This document shows positions 45,110 to 53,107 of a DNA stretch of 64,000 nt, one piece after another. This DNA is from Desulfoluna spongiiphila. Lineage in GTDB: Bacteria > Desulfobacterota > Desulfobacteria > Desulfobacterales > Desulfolunaceae. A model generated the notes under the pieces. The model saw nothing but the letters and a program-made list of their open reading frames with translations, did not search any database and was not told where the DNA came from. The position numbers and the translations under genes were made by a program. The DNA is taken from positions 1 to 64,000 of the forward strand of contig NZ_FMUX01000009.1 in the NCBI RefSeq assembly GCF_900101345.1. The letters run 5' to 3'. The stretch's first letter is position 1. Every line of letters starts with the position of its first letter.

Positions 45110-45195
45110 AATGTGGATGTGATTTTCCCCGAGGAACGAGGGGGAAAGCGCATTCGCAAGCTGCTTTCAAGGTGGTACACCTTGCCACCGGAGGC
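45110..45195 (+). repeat. Truncated copy of dispersed repeat
   Basis: Begins inside the unit (ATGTGGATGTGATTTTCCCC) and ends CACCTTGCCACCGGAGGC; the left third is missing. It is linked by AGCCAAGTTAAAGAT to the full copy at 45211. Confidence 0.8.
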
Positions 45196-45210
45196 AGCCA
45201 AGTTAAAGAT

Positions 45211-45395
45211 GCCTCCGGCGGCCCTGTCGGGGGCTAAACTTTTGCCTGATTTATAAAAAGCGGGTTTACTAAACAGGCTTTAAAAAACAGATTCAGGCCA
45301 ATCAAAATCAAAGGCGAATGTGATTTCCCTGAGGAACGAAGGGGAAAGCGCATTCGCAACCTGCTTTCGAGGTGGCACACCTCGCCGCCGGAGGC
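45211..45395 (+). repeat. Dispersed hairpin repeat, full copy
   Basis: 185 bp with terminal GCCTCCGGCGG / CCGCCGGAGGC. One T is missing in GTGATTTCCC relative to other copies, which breaks any reading frame but keeps the hairpin. Followed by the CACTTTAACCATAGAAGGC flank and the 3' end of the activator gene. Confidence 0.9.
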
Positions 45396-45501
45396 AGGCT
45401 TTTCCATGCACTTTAACCATAGAAGGCATTTTCTTTGGTGTGTGTGGGGGAGGAAGCCTTGCGTTGCCGCCGTGTGGGGCGGCAACGCAAGGCAGGTGGG
45501 A

Positions 45502-47829
45502 TCAGACCATGAGGTCGTATTTTTTCATCTTTCCAAAGAGGGTTTTGCGGTGGATTTTCAGCATGGCAGCGGCGCGTTCCCGGTGCCAGTGGCATTTCTG
45601 GAGGATGTCGGTGAGGACCTGCTTTTCAAAGGTGTTCATGACCGTTTTCAGGTCCGTGAATTCATCGGGGGCGCCGGTCGGGGCCTGGTCCAGGGGGCTG
45701 AAGGCCGGGGTGATGCCGGAGCTGAAGTTGAGTTCTTTAAGGGAGATGAACCGGCGCAGGGCGTTCTGGAGTTCCCGGACGTTTCCGGGCCAGTCGTAAT
45801 GGGTGATGGCCTCCAGGAATTTTCCCGTGACCGGCGGGACCTTGGTGGTGGGGCAGAAGCGCTTGAGAAAATGTTCGATGAGAAGGGGGAGGTCCTCTTT
45901 TCGTTCCCGCAGGGGTTTCAGGTAGATGGGGATCACATGGATTCGGTAGAAGAAGTCCTCCCGCATCCTATTATTTTTAACGTGTTCCACAAGGTTGCGG
46001 TTGGTGGCTGAGACAATGCGGATATCGGGCTTTTTGACCTCGTTGCTCCCCACCGGGGTGAACCCGCCCCCGTCAATGGCGCGCAGGAGCTTGACCTGCA
46101 TGTTGAGCCCGATCTCTCCGATCTCATCCAGAAAGAGCGTGCCGCCGTCGGCTTTGTCCAGGAAACCCTCGTGGTCCCGGTCCGCGCCGGTGAAGGCCCC
46201 TTTTTTGTGACCGAAAAATTCGCTTTCGATGATGTTTTCGTTGATGGCGCCGCAGTTGACGGGCACAAAATTCTGGGCGGAGCGGCCGCTGGCATCGTGG
46301 ATGGCCTTTGCCACGAGTTCCTTTCCCGTGCCGGACTCCCCGTAGATGATGATGTGGTCATCGCTGGCGGCCGACTTGAGGATGAGCTCGTAGACGGTCT
46401 GCATGGCCTGGCTTTTGCCCACGATATCGCCGAATTTATAGCGGTCCTTCATGGTGGATTTGAGGCGGAGGTTCTCCTGGCGCAGGCCCTTTTCCCGTTC
46501 AAGCAGGGCCTCTTCCGCCATTTTCTGTTCGGTGATGTCCCGGATGATGGCCTGGATGCGGGACACCGAACCGTCGGAGCCGTGGATGGGGGAGATGACA
46601 GAGTCGTACCACCTGTCGTTTTTGGGGCATTTAAGGACCTTTTTGATGGGGTCGCCTTTGAGCAGGGAGCGGCTTCGGCACCAGGGGCAGGGGGTGTTCA
46701 ATCCGTAGATGACGCTGTGGCACCGTTTTCCAATGGCGTCACCGCCGAGGAACTCGATGAGGGGGGTGTTCATGAACTCGATGCGGTGGTCCATGTCCCG
46801 GATGTAGATCATCCCGTCGAAGTTTTCGATGATGGCCCGGAGCTGGGATTCCCGCTGCTTGAGGCGATCCTCGGCCAGCTTGGCGTGGGTGATGTCCATG
46901 AAAGAGGCGATGCTGATCTGGGTCCCCTTGACCATGCCCACCTTCATCAGCATGTTTTTCACCGTCCGGGTTTTTGTGATCATCTTGCACTCGTAGACAT
47001 CCGGGGCACGTCCCGGCTCGGTTCGGCGCCAGACGTGGTAGCGGGAGAGCCTGGGGCGGTCGTCTGCGTGGATGACATCCGACCACTTCATCCGGTCGAT
47101 GAGCTCCTCTGCGCTATAGCCGCTGTAGGTTTCAAAGGTGGCGTTGGCAAAGGAGATCATGCCGTCGGTTTCGATGAGGATGGTCCCGGTGCCCGTGTTT
47201 TCGAGGACGCCGCTGTATTTTGCCTCCGTCTCCTTGAGCATCCCCTTGATATGACTGCCTTCGAGCTGGGATCTCAGGTTGAGGACCCCGCAGGTGATGT
47301 CGTTGGCCAGCTCCCGCAGGAGGTCCACCTTTTCCGGGTCAAAGGCGTGGGCGTCGCCTGCATAGATGGAGATGGCCCCCAGGGTGTTGCCGTCGGAGAT
47401 CAGGGGGAAGGCCACAACGGAGCCGAATCCCCGCAGGATCGCCTCGTACTGCCAGGTGGAGGCCGTGTCCGTTGCCCGGATATCCGGGATGGTGCAGACC
47501 GTGCCGGAGCGGATGGCCGTGTCCATGGGGGACGGGTTGTCGGCGCTCTCACCCCAGGTGGGGGCAATGGCCCGGAGGTAGCCCTCCTCATAGCCACAGG
47601 TGGCCACGGGCAGGATCGTTTTTTTTGCCCCGGCCTGGGCAAAGCCGATCCACACGAAGGGAAAGCTGCCCACCTCCACGATGATCCGGCAGATTTCATT
47701 CAACAGGTTTTTTTCATCCTTTTCATGGATAAAGGCTTTTTTGCACCGGCTGAGGATCTTGATAAACCGGTTCATCTTTCCCAACTCCCTCATCAGGTCA
47801 TTCTTGCTGACATCAACGGATGTGATCAT
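45502..47829 (-). CDS. GAF/PAS sigma-54-dependent activator of the acyl-CoA operon
   Basis: 775 residues from the ATG at 47829 (AAGGGA upstream). Domains: N-terminal helix, GAF domain about 35-190 (FPFVWIGFAQAG, GSVVAFPLISDGNTLGAIS), PAS about 205-320 (TILIETDGMISFANATFETY), second PAS about 335-445 with a PAC-like cysteine pair (NTPCPWCRS), AAA+ about 470-700 (Walker A GESGTGKE, GAFTGA intact, GTLFLDEIGE, REDFFYRIHVIPIYL) and a Fis-type HTH at the C-terminus (RERAAAMLKIHRKTLFGKMK). No receiver domain, so it senses through GAF/PAS directly. It lies upstream of, and on the same strand as, the thiolase operon with its sigma-54 promoter, and is its likely regulator. Confidence 0.92.
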   Translation of the reverse strand: MITSVDVSKNDLMRELGKMNRFIKILSRCKKAFIHEKDEKNLLNEICRIIVEVGSFPFVWIGFAQAGAKKTILPVATCGYEEGYLRAIAPTWGESADNPSPMDTAIRSGTVCTIPDIRATDTASTWQYEAILRGFGSVVAFPLISDGNTLGAISIYAGDAHAFDPEKVDLLRELANDITCGVLNLRSQLEGSHIKGMLKETEAKYSGVLENTGTGTILIETDGMISFANATFETYSGYSAEELIDRMKWSDVIHADDRPRLSRYHVWRRTEPGRAPDVYECKMITKTRTVKNMLMKVGMVKGTQISIASFMDITHAKLAEDRLKQRESQLRAIIENFDGMIYIRDMDHRIEFMNTPLIEFLGGDAIGKRCHSVIYGLNTPCPWCRSRSLLKGDPIKKVLKCPKNDRWYDSVISPIHGSDGSVSRIQAIIRDITEQKMAEEALLEREKGLRQENLRLKSTMKDRYKFGDIVGKSQAMQTVYELILKSAASDDHIIIYGESGTGKELVAKAIHDASGRSAQNFVPVNCGAINENIIESEFFGHKKGAFTGADRDHEGFLDKADGGTLFLDEIGEIGLNMQVKLLRAIDGGGFTPVGSNEVKKPDIRIVSATNRNLVEHVKNNRMREDFFYRIHVIPIYLKPLRERKEDLPLLIEHFLKRFCPTTKVPPVTGKFLEAITHYDWPGNVRELQNALRRFISLKELNFSSGITPAFSPLDQAPTGAPDEFTDLKTVMNTFEKQVLTDILQKCHWHRERAAAMLKIHRKTLFGKMKKYDLMV

Positions 47830-48365
47830 GATGGAATCCCTTGCCGTAGGGTTGAAAAGATCGTGAACGCGTGGTCGGTGTGTGTGTCGGGTACCGCCGA
47901 CGGTTGCGGGCTGTGGCCGCTGTGCTGCCGAAAAGGCAAGGAGGGTGAGCAAACGGGCCTTGTTTCCGGCGTGGGGCAGGACAGCTGCATCAGGGGCAGG
48001 CACGGGGCCGTCGGTGAGTCTCGGGCAGTGGAACTATGTAACATATCGCAAACGACGTTTGATATGTATAGCAAATTGTATTCCACCGGGCCGTCAGGGC
48101 GAAACATGCCGGGTTGCCGGGCCTTGGGCCGGTTGGGCGGGGACAGGCCATGTGAATAAATCGCCACATGGCGGGTGGCCTTTTGTGCCGGGGTAAGCGT
48201 GTGTGGTTCGTAATGTATTTGAATTGTGGGGGAATTGTGCGGCGCGGAATGGGGTGCACGATATGTGGCGGGTTGGCCACGTTGCGTCACGGCGTTCAAC
48301 CCGGTGGGCACGCACCGGACTGTCTTTCGTTGACGGTATGGAATTGGTTTGGTACAAAACAAAAT
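47830..48365. other. Divergent intergenic region with dyad
   Basis: About 535 bases between the activator gene (minus) and the MarR gene (plus). No gene supported; frames in this stretch lack ribosome-binding sites. Contains the dyad at 48041-48067. Confidence 0.5.
48041..48067. promoter_or_regulatory. Hyphenated dyad, candidate operator
   Basis: ACATATCGCAAACG facing CGTTTGATATGT, an inverted repeat interrupted by a two-base difference, between the divergent activator and marR genes. It could be a MarR-type operator. Confidence 0.4.
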
Positions 48366-48803
48366 ATGAATATGTCAGATTCACATTTTGTCTACAAGCT
48401 CAGTGTTATCCGCAAGCTCGCGTTTTCTTTTCTGGAAGAGGAGATGGCCAGGGCCGGGGTGAAGGACCTGCCCCCGTCCTTCGGCGACATCCTTTACATT
48501 GTCCACACCAAAGGGCCTGTGGCTGTCAAGGACATTGCCGCGCACTCGTATAAGGACAAGTCTACGGTCTCTACCATTATCCATCAGCTTGAAAAGAAAG
48601 GGTATGTGCAAAAAGAGCCGGACCCGGACGATGGGCGAAAGGTCCGGGTGACCCTGACGGAGACGGCGGCAACGCACATGGAGAGCATGGCCCGGATTTC
48701 CGCCGGGCTCAAGGAGAAGCTCTTTCAGGATATGAGCCGTGAAGAGCGGGATATCCTGTTCCTCCTCATGGATAAGATCGAACGTAACCTGAAGCGGAGC
48801 TGA
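48366..48803 (+). CDS. MarR-family transcriptional regulator
   Basis: 145 residues from MNMSDSHFVYKLSVIRKL; the ATG at 48366 has no strong ribosome-binding site, and a start two codons later is possible. Winged-helix region: FGDILYIVHTKGPVAVKDIA, the recognition helix DKSTVSTIIHQLEKKGYVQK and the wing DPDDGRKVRVTLTETA, all typical of MarR. Dimerisation helices lie at both ends. It is probably a repressor responding to a small phenolic or acyl ligand or to a redox state. The likely targets are the ferredoxin/hydrolase genes that follow on the same strand (130-base gap) and perhaps itself. Confidence 0.9.
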   Translation: MNMSDSHFVYKLSVIRKLAFSFLEEEMARAGVKDLPPSFGDILYIVHTKGPVAVKDIAAHSYKDKSTVSTIIHQLEKKGYVQKEPDPDDGRKVRVTLTETAATHMESMARISAGLKEKLFQDMSREERDILFLLMDKIERNLKRS

Positions 48804-48933
48804 CGGCGTGGCTTCGGGTCGATGATTTTGTTTGTATCAAAACTAATAACGGGCGCGATGCAATGGCAGCGGATTTTCGAAAAGGGGCGGCCTTTTCATC
48901 CATTCGTACCGGGCCTCTTATCGGGGATATCAG

Positions 48934-49884
48934 ATGACATCAAGCCGACGACTCCACACATCCGAAGCGCTGGACATTGTTGATCATACCGGCAGGATCC
49001 GAACCAACCTCCTGAAAAGGTACCTGCCCGGTACCATGGATGCCATCCGGTTTTACCATTTCACCGGGACCCTGGCGCGGTTGCCCGTGGTGGGCCGGTT
49101 TGTCAAAAAAGGGCTTCACCTCTACTATCGCTACCTCCACACCAATTCCCTGGTCTTTCCCCTGAAGGAGATGGAGGCCGTCATTGAGACGGCAACCGAT
49201 CTGTACGTGGATCCCTGTCCCTGCCGCGTCATTGCGGAGGACAACAGGTGCGATGCCCCGATTTATACCTGCATGCGCATCAACCATACGGCCGCCCTGC
49301 GAAAAGAGATGAAAGGCGAGGCAGGGCTCTCCAAGGGCGATGCCCTTGCGATTCTTCGAAACGCCTATGAAAAGGGACTGGTCCTCTCCCTGGAATCCTG
49401 CATTCAGCCGTATCAGAACAACATCTGCATGTGCTGCACCTGCTGCTGCATCGCCATGAAGATGCGGTATGATTACGGGGTGCCGATCTATAACTCCGGG
49501 CCCTATCTTCCTGTCTGGGGTGGGGAGGCCTGCACGGACTGTTCCTCCTGTGCTGCTGCCTGCCCCGTTGGGGCGCTTTCGATAACCGGGGGCGGTGTAT
49601 GGGTTGATCTTGATACCTGTCTTGGGTGTGGCCATTGCGCGGCCGTCTGCCCGTCCGGCGCCATAGAGATGGTATTATCTCCCAGCCGTGTGAGGAAGGA
49701 GCCTGAACCCGGGCCGATCCGGCTGATCCTTTCGCTGGTCTATATCCACGCTGTCATGGTGCCTTCCGTCCTTCTTTTCAGGCTGGTCGCAGGCAGCAGG
49801 CAGGACTTGATGGACCACGCCTTTCCCAATGACAACGATTTCTTTGAACCATCCATGCAGCCGTTGAAACGAGGTGATTCATGA
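48934..49884 (+). CDS. Cysteine-rich 4Fe-4S polyferredoxin-like protein
   Basis: 316 residues. Three cysteine regions: an N-terminal one (DPCPCRVIAEDNRCDAPIYTC, about residues 93-113), an extremely dense CMCCTCCCIAM (about 168-178), and a C-terminal double ferredoxin pair (CTDCSSCAAACPVGALSI and CLGCGHCAAVCPSGAIEM), each CX2CX2CX3CP, able to hold two [4Fe-4S] clusters. A hydrophobic helix near the C-terminus (LILSLVYIHAVMVPSVLLF) may attach it to the membrane. It should pass electrons; the partner enzyme is unknown. Its stop overlaps the next gene's start (ATGA). Confidence 0.8.
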   Translation: MTSSRRLHTSEALDIVDHTGRIRTNLLKRYLPGTMDAIRFYHFTGTLARLPVVGRFVKKGLHLYYRYLHTNSLVFPLKEMEAVIETATDLYVDPCPCRVIAEDNRCDAPIYTCMRINHTAALRKEMKGEAGLSKGDALAILRNAYEKGLVLSLESCIQPYQNNICMCCTCCCIAMKMRYDYGVPIYNSGPYLPVWGGEACTDCSSCAAACPVGALSITGGGVWVDLDTCLGCGHCAAVCPSGAIEMVLSPSRVRKEPEPGPIRLILSLVYIHAVMVPSVLLFRLVAGSRQDLMDHAFPNDNDFFEPSMQPLKRGDS

Positions 49885-50687
49885 CTGTTATCCGCACATT
49901 TACCCATGACTCCGTGACCGGCGTAAAGGTCGGCAAATACAACCTGGCAGACAACTCAACGGTCCATATTTTCTGCGTGGGCGAGACGGTCATCGACACA
50001 GGGCCGCCCAACGACCGGAAATCCGTGGCCCGTTATTTCGAGGGGAGGTCGGTGCGTCAGATCCTTCTCACCCATCACCACGAGGACCACAGCGGCAACG
50101 CGGCCTTTCTCTCCCGGATGACCGGTGCCCCGGTGTTCGCGCACCCTTTGGGCCTGGAACTTTTACGTGAGGGCTTTCCCATCCGGATGTACCAGAAGGT
50201 CTTCTGGGGGAGCACCCCTGCCGTGTCGCCGGAGCCCCTGGGGGAGGCCGTGGCCACACCTTGCGGCCACACCCTTGTGCCCATCCATACACCGGGGCAC
50301 TCCCCGGACCATGTCTGTTTTCTGGAGCCGGACAGGAAGTGGCTTTTTACCGGTGACCTCTTTCTGGCCCCAAAAGTGAAGATGTTCAGGGCCGATGAAG
50401 ACCTGACCGGACATTTAAAGAGCCTGAAAACCATCCTTGGGTATGATTTTGAGACCCTCTTCTGTGCCCACAAGGGGGTTGTGGAAAACGGCCACGGGAT
50501 GCTGGAAAAAAAGTTGGCGTATTATCTGGCGCTCATCGAAGAGGTTCGCGGGATGCATGCGGCGGGACGCACCCCGGGTGAGATCACGCGGGCCCTTTTC
50601 GGGAAAAAGGGCCTTGTGGGGTACATTTCCTGCAACCACATGAGCAGTGAGAATCTGGTACGGCAGTGCCTTTCCTGCTCCGTTTGA
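49881..50687 (+). CDS. Metallo-beta-lactamase-fold hydrolase
   Basis: 268 residues, translationally coupled to the polyferredoxin. The metal-binding motif LTHHHEDHSGNAAF (HxHxDH) is at about residues 57-70, a further ligand in VPIHTPGHSPDHVCFL, the bridging aspartate in WLFTGDLFLA and the last His in FCAHKGVVENG. A C-terminal helical region (LAYYLALIEEVRGMHAAGRT, GLVGYISCNHMS) resembles LACTB2-like and glyoxalase II-like subgroups. It hydrolyses a thioester, lactone or phosphoester; the substrate is not deducible. Coupling to an Fe-S protein suggests a joint role, but none is known to me. Confidence 0.88.
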   Translation: MTVIRTFTHDSVTGVKVGKYNLADNSTVHIFCVGETVIDTGPPNDRKSVARYFEGRSVRQILLTHHHEDHSGNAAFLSRMTGAPVFAHPLGLELLREGFPIRMYQKVFWGSTPAVSPEPLGEAVATPCGHTLVPIHTPGHSPDHVCFLEPDRKWLFTGDLFLAPKVKMFRADEDLTGHLKSLKTILGYDFETLFCAHKGVVENGHGMLEKKLAYYLALIEEVRGMHAAGRTPGEITRALFGKKGLVGYISCNHMSSENLVRQCLSCSV

Positions 50688-50709
50688 CGGTCGGTCTTGA
50701 TACCCGTGC

Positions 50710-51033
50710 CTACAGTACCAATCCTGCACCCCAGTAGAGAAGCATTCCCACCACCAGGGTTCCCCCCAATGATTTCGTGTACCAGGCAAAGATGAAGGTG
50801 GGCACGGCCACCATCATCTCGATGGAGACAGGGTTAAAGACCCTGGGCGTGCCTGTGGTGACCAGGGCCGGAACGAGAAGGGCACTTAAGATGGCCACAG
50901 GGATCAGCTCCAGCCACTCAATGAGCAGGGAAGGGAGCTGTCGCTTGGAGAGGAAGAAGAGGGGCACCCAGCGGGGAATAAAGGAGACAAGTCCCATGCC
51001 GAGGACAAGAAGGACAAAGTTACTGGTTTCCAT
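50710..51033 (-). CDS. azlD: AzlD-family small permease subunit
   Basis: 107 residues with about four membrane helices (NFVLLVLGMGLVSFIPRWVP, WLELIPVAILSALLVPALV, MMVAVPTFIFAWYTKSLGG, TLVVGMLLYWGA). The R-W/F-xP motif (IPRWVPLFFLSKRQLPSLL) is typical of AzlD. With AzlC it exports branched-chain amino acids or similar compounds. Its start lies 14 bases inside the end of azlC. It converges with the hydrolase gene (22-base gap). Confidence 0.9.
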   Translation of the reverse strand: METSNFVLLVLGMGLVSFIPRWVPLFFLSKRQLPSLLIEWLELIPVAILSALLVPALVTTGTPRVFNPVSIEMMVAVPTFIFAWYTKSLGGTLVVGMLLYWGAGLVL

Positions 51034-51754
51034 GGGGGCGCCTCCATTTTTTGATGATCACACCTGCTGTGGCCGCGAAAAGGGTCGCGATGATGATGTA
51101 GGCGTTGCCGGGCATGACAAGGGAGAGCCCCACGGCCACGGCACCTGCGATGACGGCGGTGAGTGTGAAAATGGGGCCGTTGAGCTGGTAGATAAGAAGG
51201 GTAATGAACATGGCCGTCAAGGCGTAGTTGAGACCGAAGGCGTTCTCCGGGATGAAACGTCCGAAGAAGCAGCCCATGGTGGTGCTGGCCACCCAGGAGA
51301 AGAAGGCTGCGTAACTGGCCACAATGGCCTTGTCGATGCCCCAGGGCCCGTTTTTGAGCTGGTTTAAGTTGACGGCGAAGGTTTCGTCGACGATGCCGTA
51401 GCTGAGCATGGTGATCTTCTTCCGGCAGGCTCCCTGGTAGTGGACGGCAAGGGATGAGCTCATGAGAAGGTGACGAAGGTTGACGATGAAGGTGGTCAGG
51501 ACGATGGCGGGGATGGAGGCCCCTGCCGTGATCATGGAGACCGCGATGAACTGCCCGCTGCCTGCAAAGACGCACAGGGACATGAAACAGACCTGGATGG
51601 GGGTGAGCCCCGCTTTTTCCCCCAGGACCCCCATGGCAAGTCCCAGGGGGATGTACCCGACGCAGATGGGCCAGATGGCCAGGAGCCCCTGGGCGAGGGA
51701 TGTTTTAATCGCCGGGGAGACGCCGAGCTCCTCGTCGTGTGTTGCAACATTCAT
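51020..51754 (-). CDS. azlC: AzlC-family branched-chain amino acid permease
   Basis: 244 residues, about seven to eight membrane helices. Family landmarks: GLLAIWPICVGYIPLGLAMG, VCFMSLCVFAGSGQFIAVSM (the FAGSxQF motif), NLRHLLMSSSLAVHY (NxRHxLM) and YGIVDETFAV. AzlC forms the main channel of the two-part LIV-E-type exporter. A Lrp/AsnC regulator, common next to azlCD, is absent here. The ribosome-binding site before the ATG at 51754 is weak. Confidence 0.93.
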   Translation of the reverse strand: MNVATHDEELGVSPAIKTSLAQGLLAIWPICVGYIPLGLAMGVLGEKAGLTPIQVCFMSLCVFAGSGQFIAVSMITAGASIPAIVLTTFIVNLRHLLMSSSLAVHYQGACRKKITMLSYGIVDETFAVNLNQLKNGPWGIDKAIVASYAAFFSWVASTTMGCFFGRFIPENAFGLNYALTAMFITLLIYQLNGPIFTLTAVIAGAVAVGLSLVMPGNAYIIIATLFAATAGVIIKKWRRPHGNQ

Positions 51755-51910
51755 AGTGACACATACCTGCTTGAAAAACGTGGCAAGCCGCCCGGCGGGC
51801 GGCCTGAATTCTATGAAAAAGGTTAATAATCGAAAGCTGTACTTAAGTCAATCCTTGGAGATGAAGGGACGCTGGCGGCAAGGGCAACCCGAGCCGGGGG
51901 GGCGGGGTGG

Positions 51911-52369
51911 TTACGGTTTGGTGTTCTCAATTTCATGGCAGAGCGTGTCCATGCACGCCGGGCAGATGCCGTGGCTGAACCGTGCTTCGGAGTGGGCGCT
52001 GAGGTAGGCTTCCACCTGGTGCCAGTAGCCCTGGTCGTCGCGAATTTTCTTGCAGGAGGCGCAGATGGGGATGATCCCTTTGAGTTGCCTGATCTCTGCC
52101 AGGGCTTCCTGCAGCTCGTGGTTTTGGTTTTCAAGGCATCGCTTGGCCTGTTTCAGGCTGGCCCACCTTCTGTGCAGGAGAATGGCCTGGCAGAACACCA
52201 GAACCATGCAAACCATGATCAGCTCATCGAGTTCATAGGTTTCATAGGTGTGGGTAAGATTCACAATTTGCTCAAATAAGTCAAGTTGACTTGAAATAAG
52301 AAATGTTCCCACAGCAATGATGACTAGTATGATGCGCTCCTGGGCTGCACTGGTTCGGGTGGTAATCAT
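51911..52369 (-). CDS. Small membrane protein with C-terminal zinc-site-like domain
   Basis: 152 residues from the ATG at 52369 (AAAGGGATCAG before it); the longer frame is not needed. Two membrane helices (IILVIIAVGTFLISSQ and LIMVCMVLVFCQAILL) are followed by a coiled coil (LKQAKRCLENQNHELQEAL) and a C-terminal module LKGIIPICASCKKIRDDQGY ... SHGICPACMDTL. That module, with CxxC and HGICPxC probably binding a metal, is common at the ends of PAS/response-regulator sensor proteins in delta-proteobacteria. Here it stands without any catalytic domain. Function unknown; perhaps a cut-down sensor or adaptor. Confidence 0.75.
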   Translation of the reverse strand: MITTRTSAAQERIILVIIAVGTFLISSQLDLFEQIVNLTHTYETYELDELIMVCMVLVFCQAILLHRRWASLKQAKRCLENQNHELQEALAEIRQLKGIIPICASCKKIRDDQGYWHQVEAYLSAHSEARFSHGICPACMDTLCHEIENTKP

Positions 52370-52684
52370 CTGATCCCTTTCGGCTCCGGGCCTGGCTTGA
52401 GACGTGTCTGACGACTGGCAATAGGCGTTTTCCTCTTTTATTGTGGTAGTGATTAAACCATAGCAGACAAAATGATAACCTGTCACAGGAATTGATTGCA
52501 GGAAATGGAAAAAAGGAAAGCGTAGCCGATGGGCTCACCACAACGAAAGAGCCTTCTGTGGTGAACGTGGGGGAAGGGTTTTGTGAGAGTTTCTATGAAT
52601 CAGGACAACCGTGATAACAATTCAGCGTATGCCCAGGCGGCCTATCAGCGACCTTCAAAACAGCCGCGAAAGATCGACCGAAAC
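52370..52684. other. Intergenic region, nothing recognised
   Basis: No gene supported. Probably holds the promoter of the small membrane protein gene around 52440-52500. Confidence 0.4.
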
Positions 52685-52752
52685 GGAGCGCCGCACTCCG
52701 GTGCGGCATTTCAGTCCGTCGTTACCCGTGCCGCACAGGAGTGCGGCGCTCC
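52685..52752. repeat. REP-like nested palindrome
   Basis: Two 24-base arms, GGAGCGCCGCACTCCGGTGC (continuing GGCA) and its inverse at 52729-52752, match with one mismatch across a 20-base spacer. Each arm is also a small hairpin (GCCGCAC / GTGCGGC). This is the layout of paired REP/REPIN elements. Only one copy is seen in the window. Confidence 0.75.
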
Positions 52753-52825
52753 AGGGGACAAGGGTATTCGGGGGATGATGTCAATACGCCGATGGTCCAA
52801 ACGATGACCAGGGCCACGTTTGTTT

Positions 52826-52897
52826 GAAGCGCATCCGCAACCTGCCTTCAAGGTGTTTTTTACCTGACGCGGCTTGGCCACCCTCGCCGCCGGAGGC
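52826..52897 (+). repeat. Degenerate right-half copy of dispersed repeat
   Basis: GCGCATCCGCAACCTGCCTT, then an insertion-disturbed hairpin and CTCGCCGCCGGAGGC; linked by AGCCAAGTTAAAGCT to the full copy at 52913. Confidence 0.7.
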
Positions 52898-52912
52898 AGC
52901 CAAGTTAAAGCT

Positions 52913-53082
52913 GCCTCCGGTGGCCCTGCCGGGGGCTAAGTTTCTAAAAAAGTTTAATAAACAGAATTCGAAAACAGACTTAGTTATTCAGAATCAACAG
53001 TGAATGTGATTTTCCCTGAGGAACGAAGGGGAAAGCGCATTCGCAACCAGCTTTCGAGGTGGCACACCTCGCCGCCGGAGGC
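52913..53082 (+). repeat. Dispersed hairpin repeat, full copy
   Basis: 170 bp from GCCTCCGGTGGCCCTGCCGG to CCGCCGGAGGC with both hairpins. It is 26 bases from the stop of the acyl-CoA dehydrogenase gene (53108, minus). Confidence 0.9.
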
Positions 53083-53107
53083 ATCGCTTTTGTTTTTTTC
53101 AGGTCCC

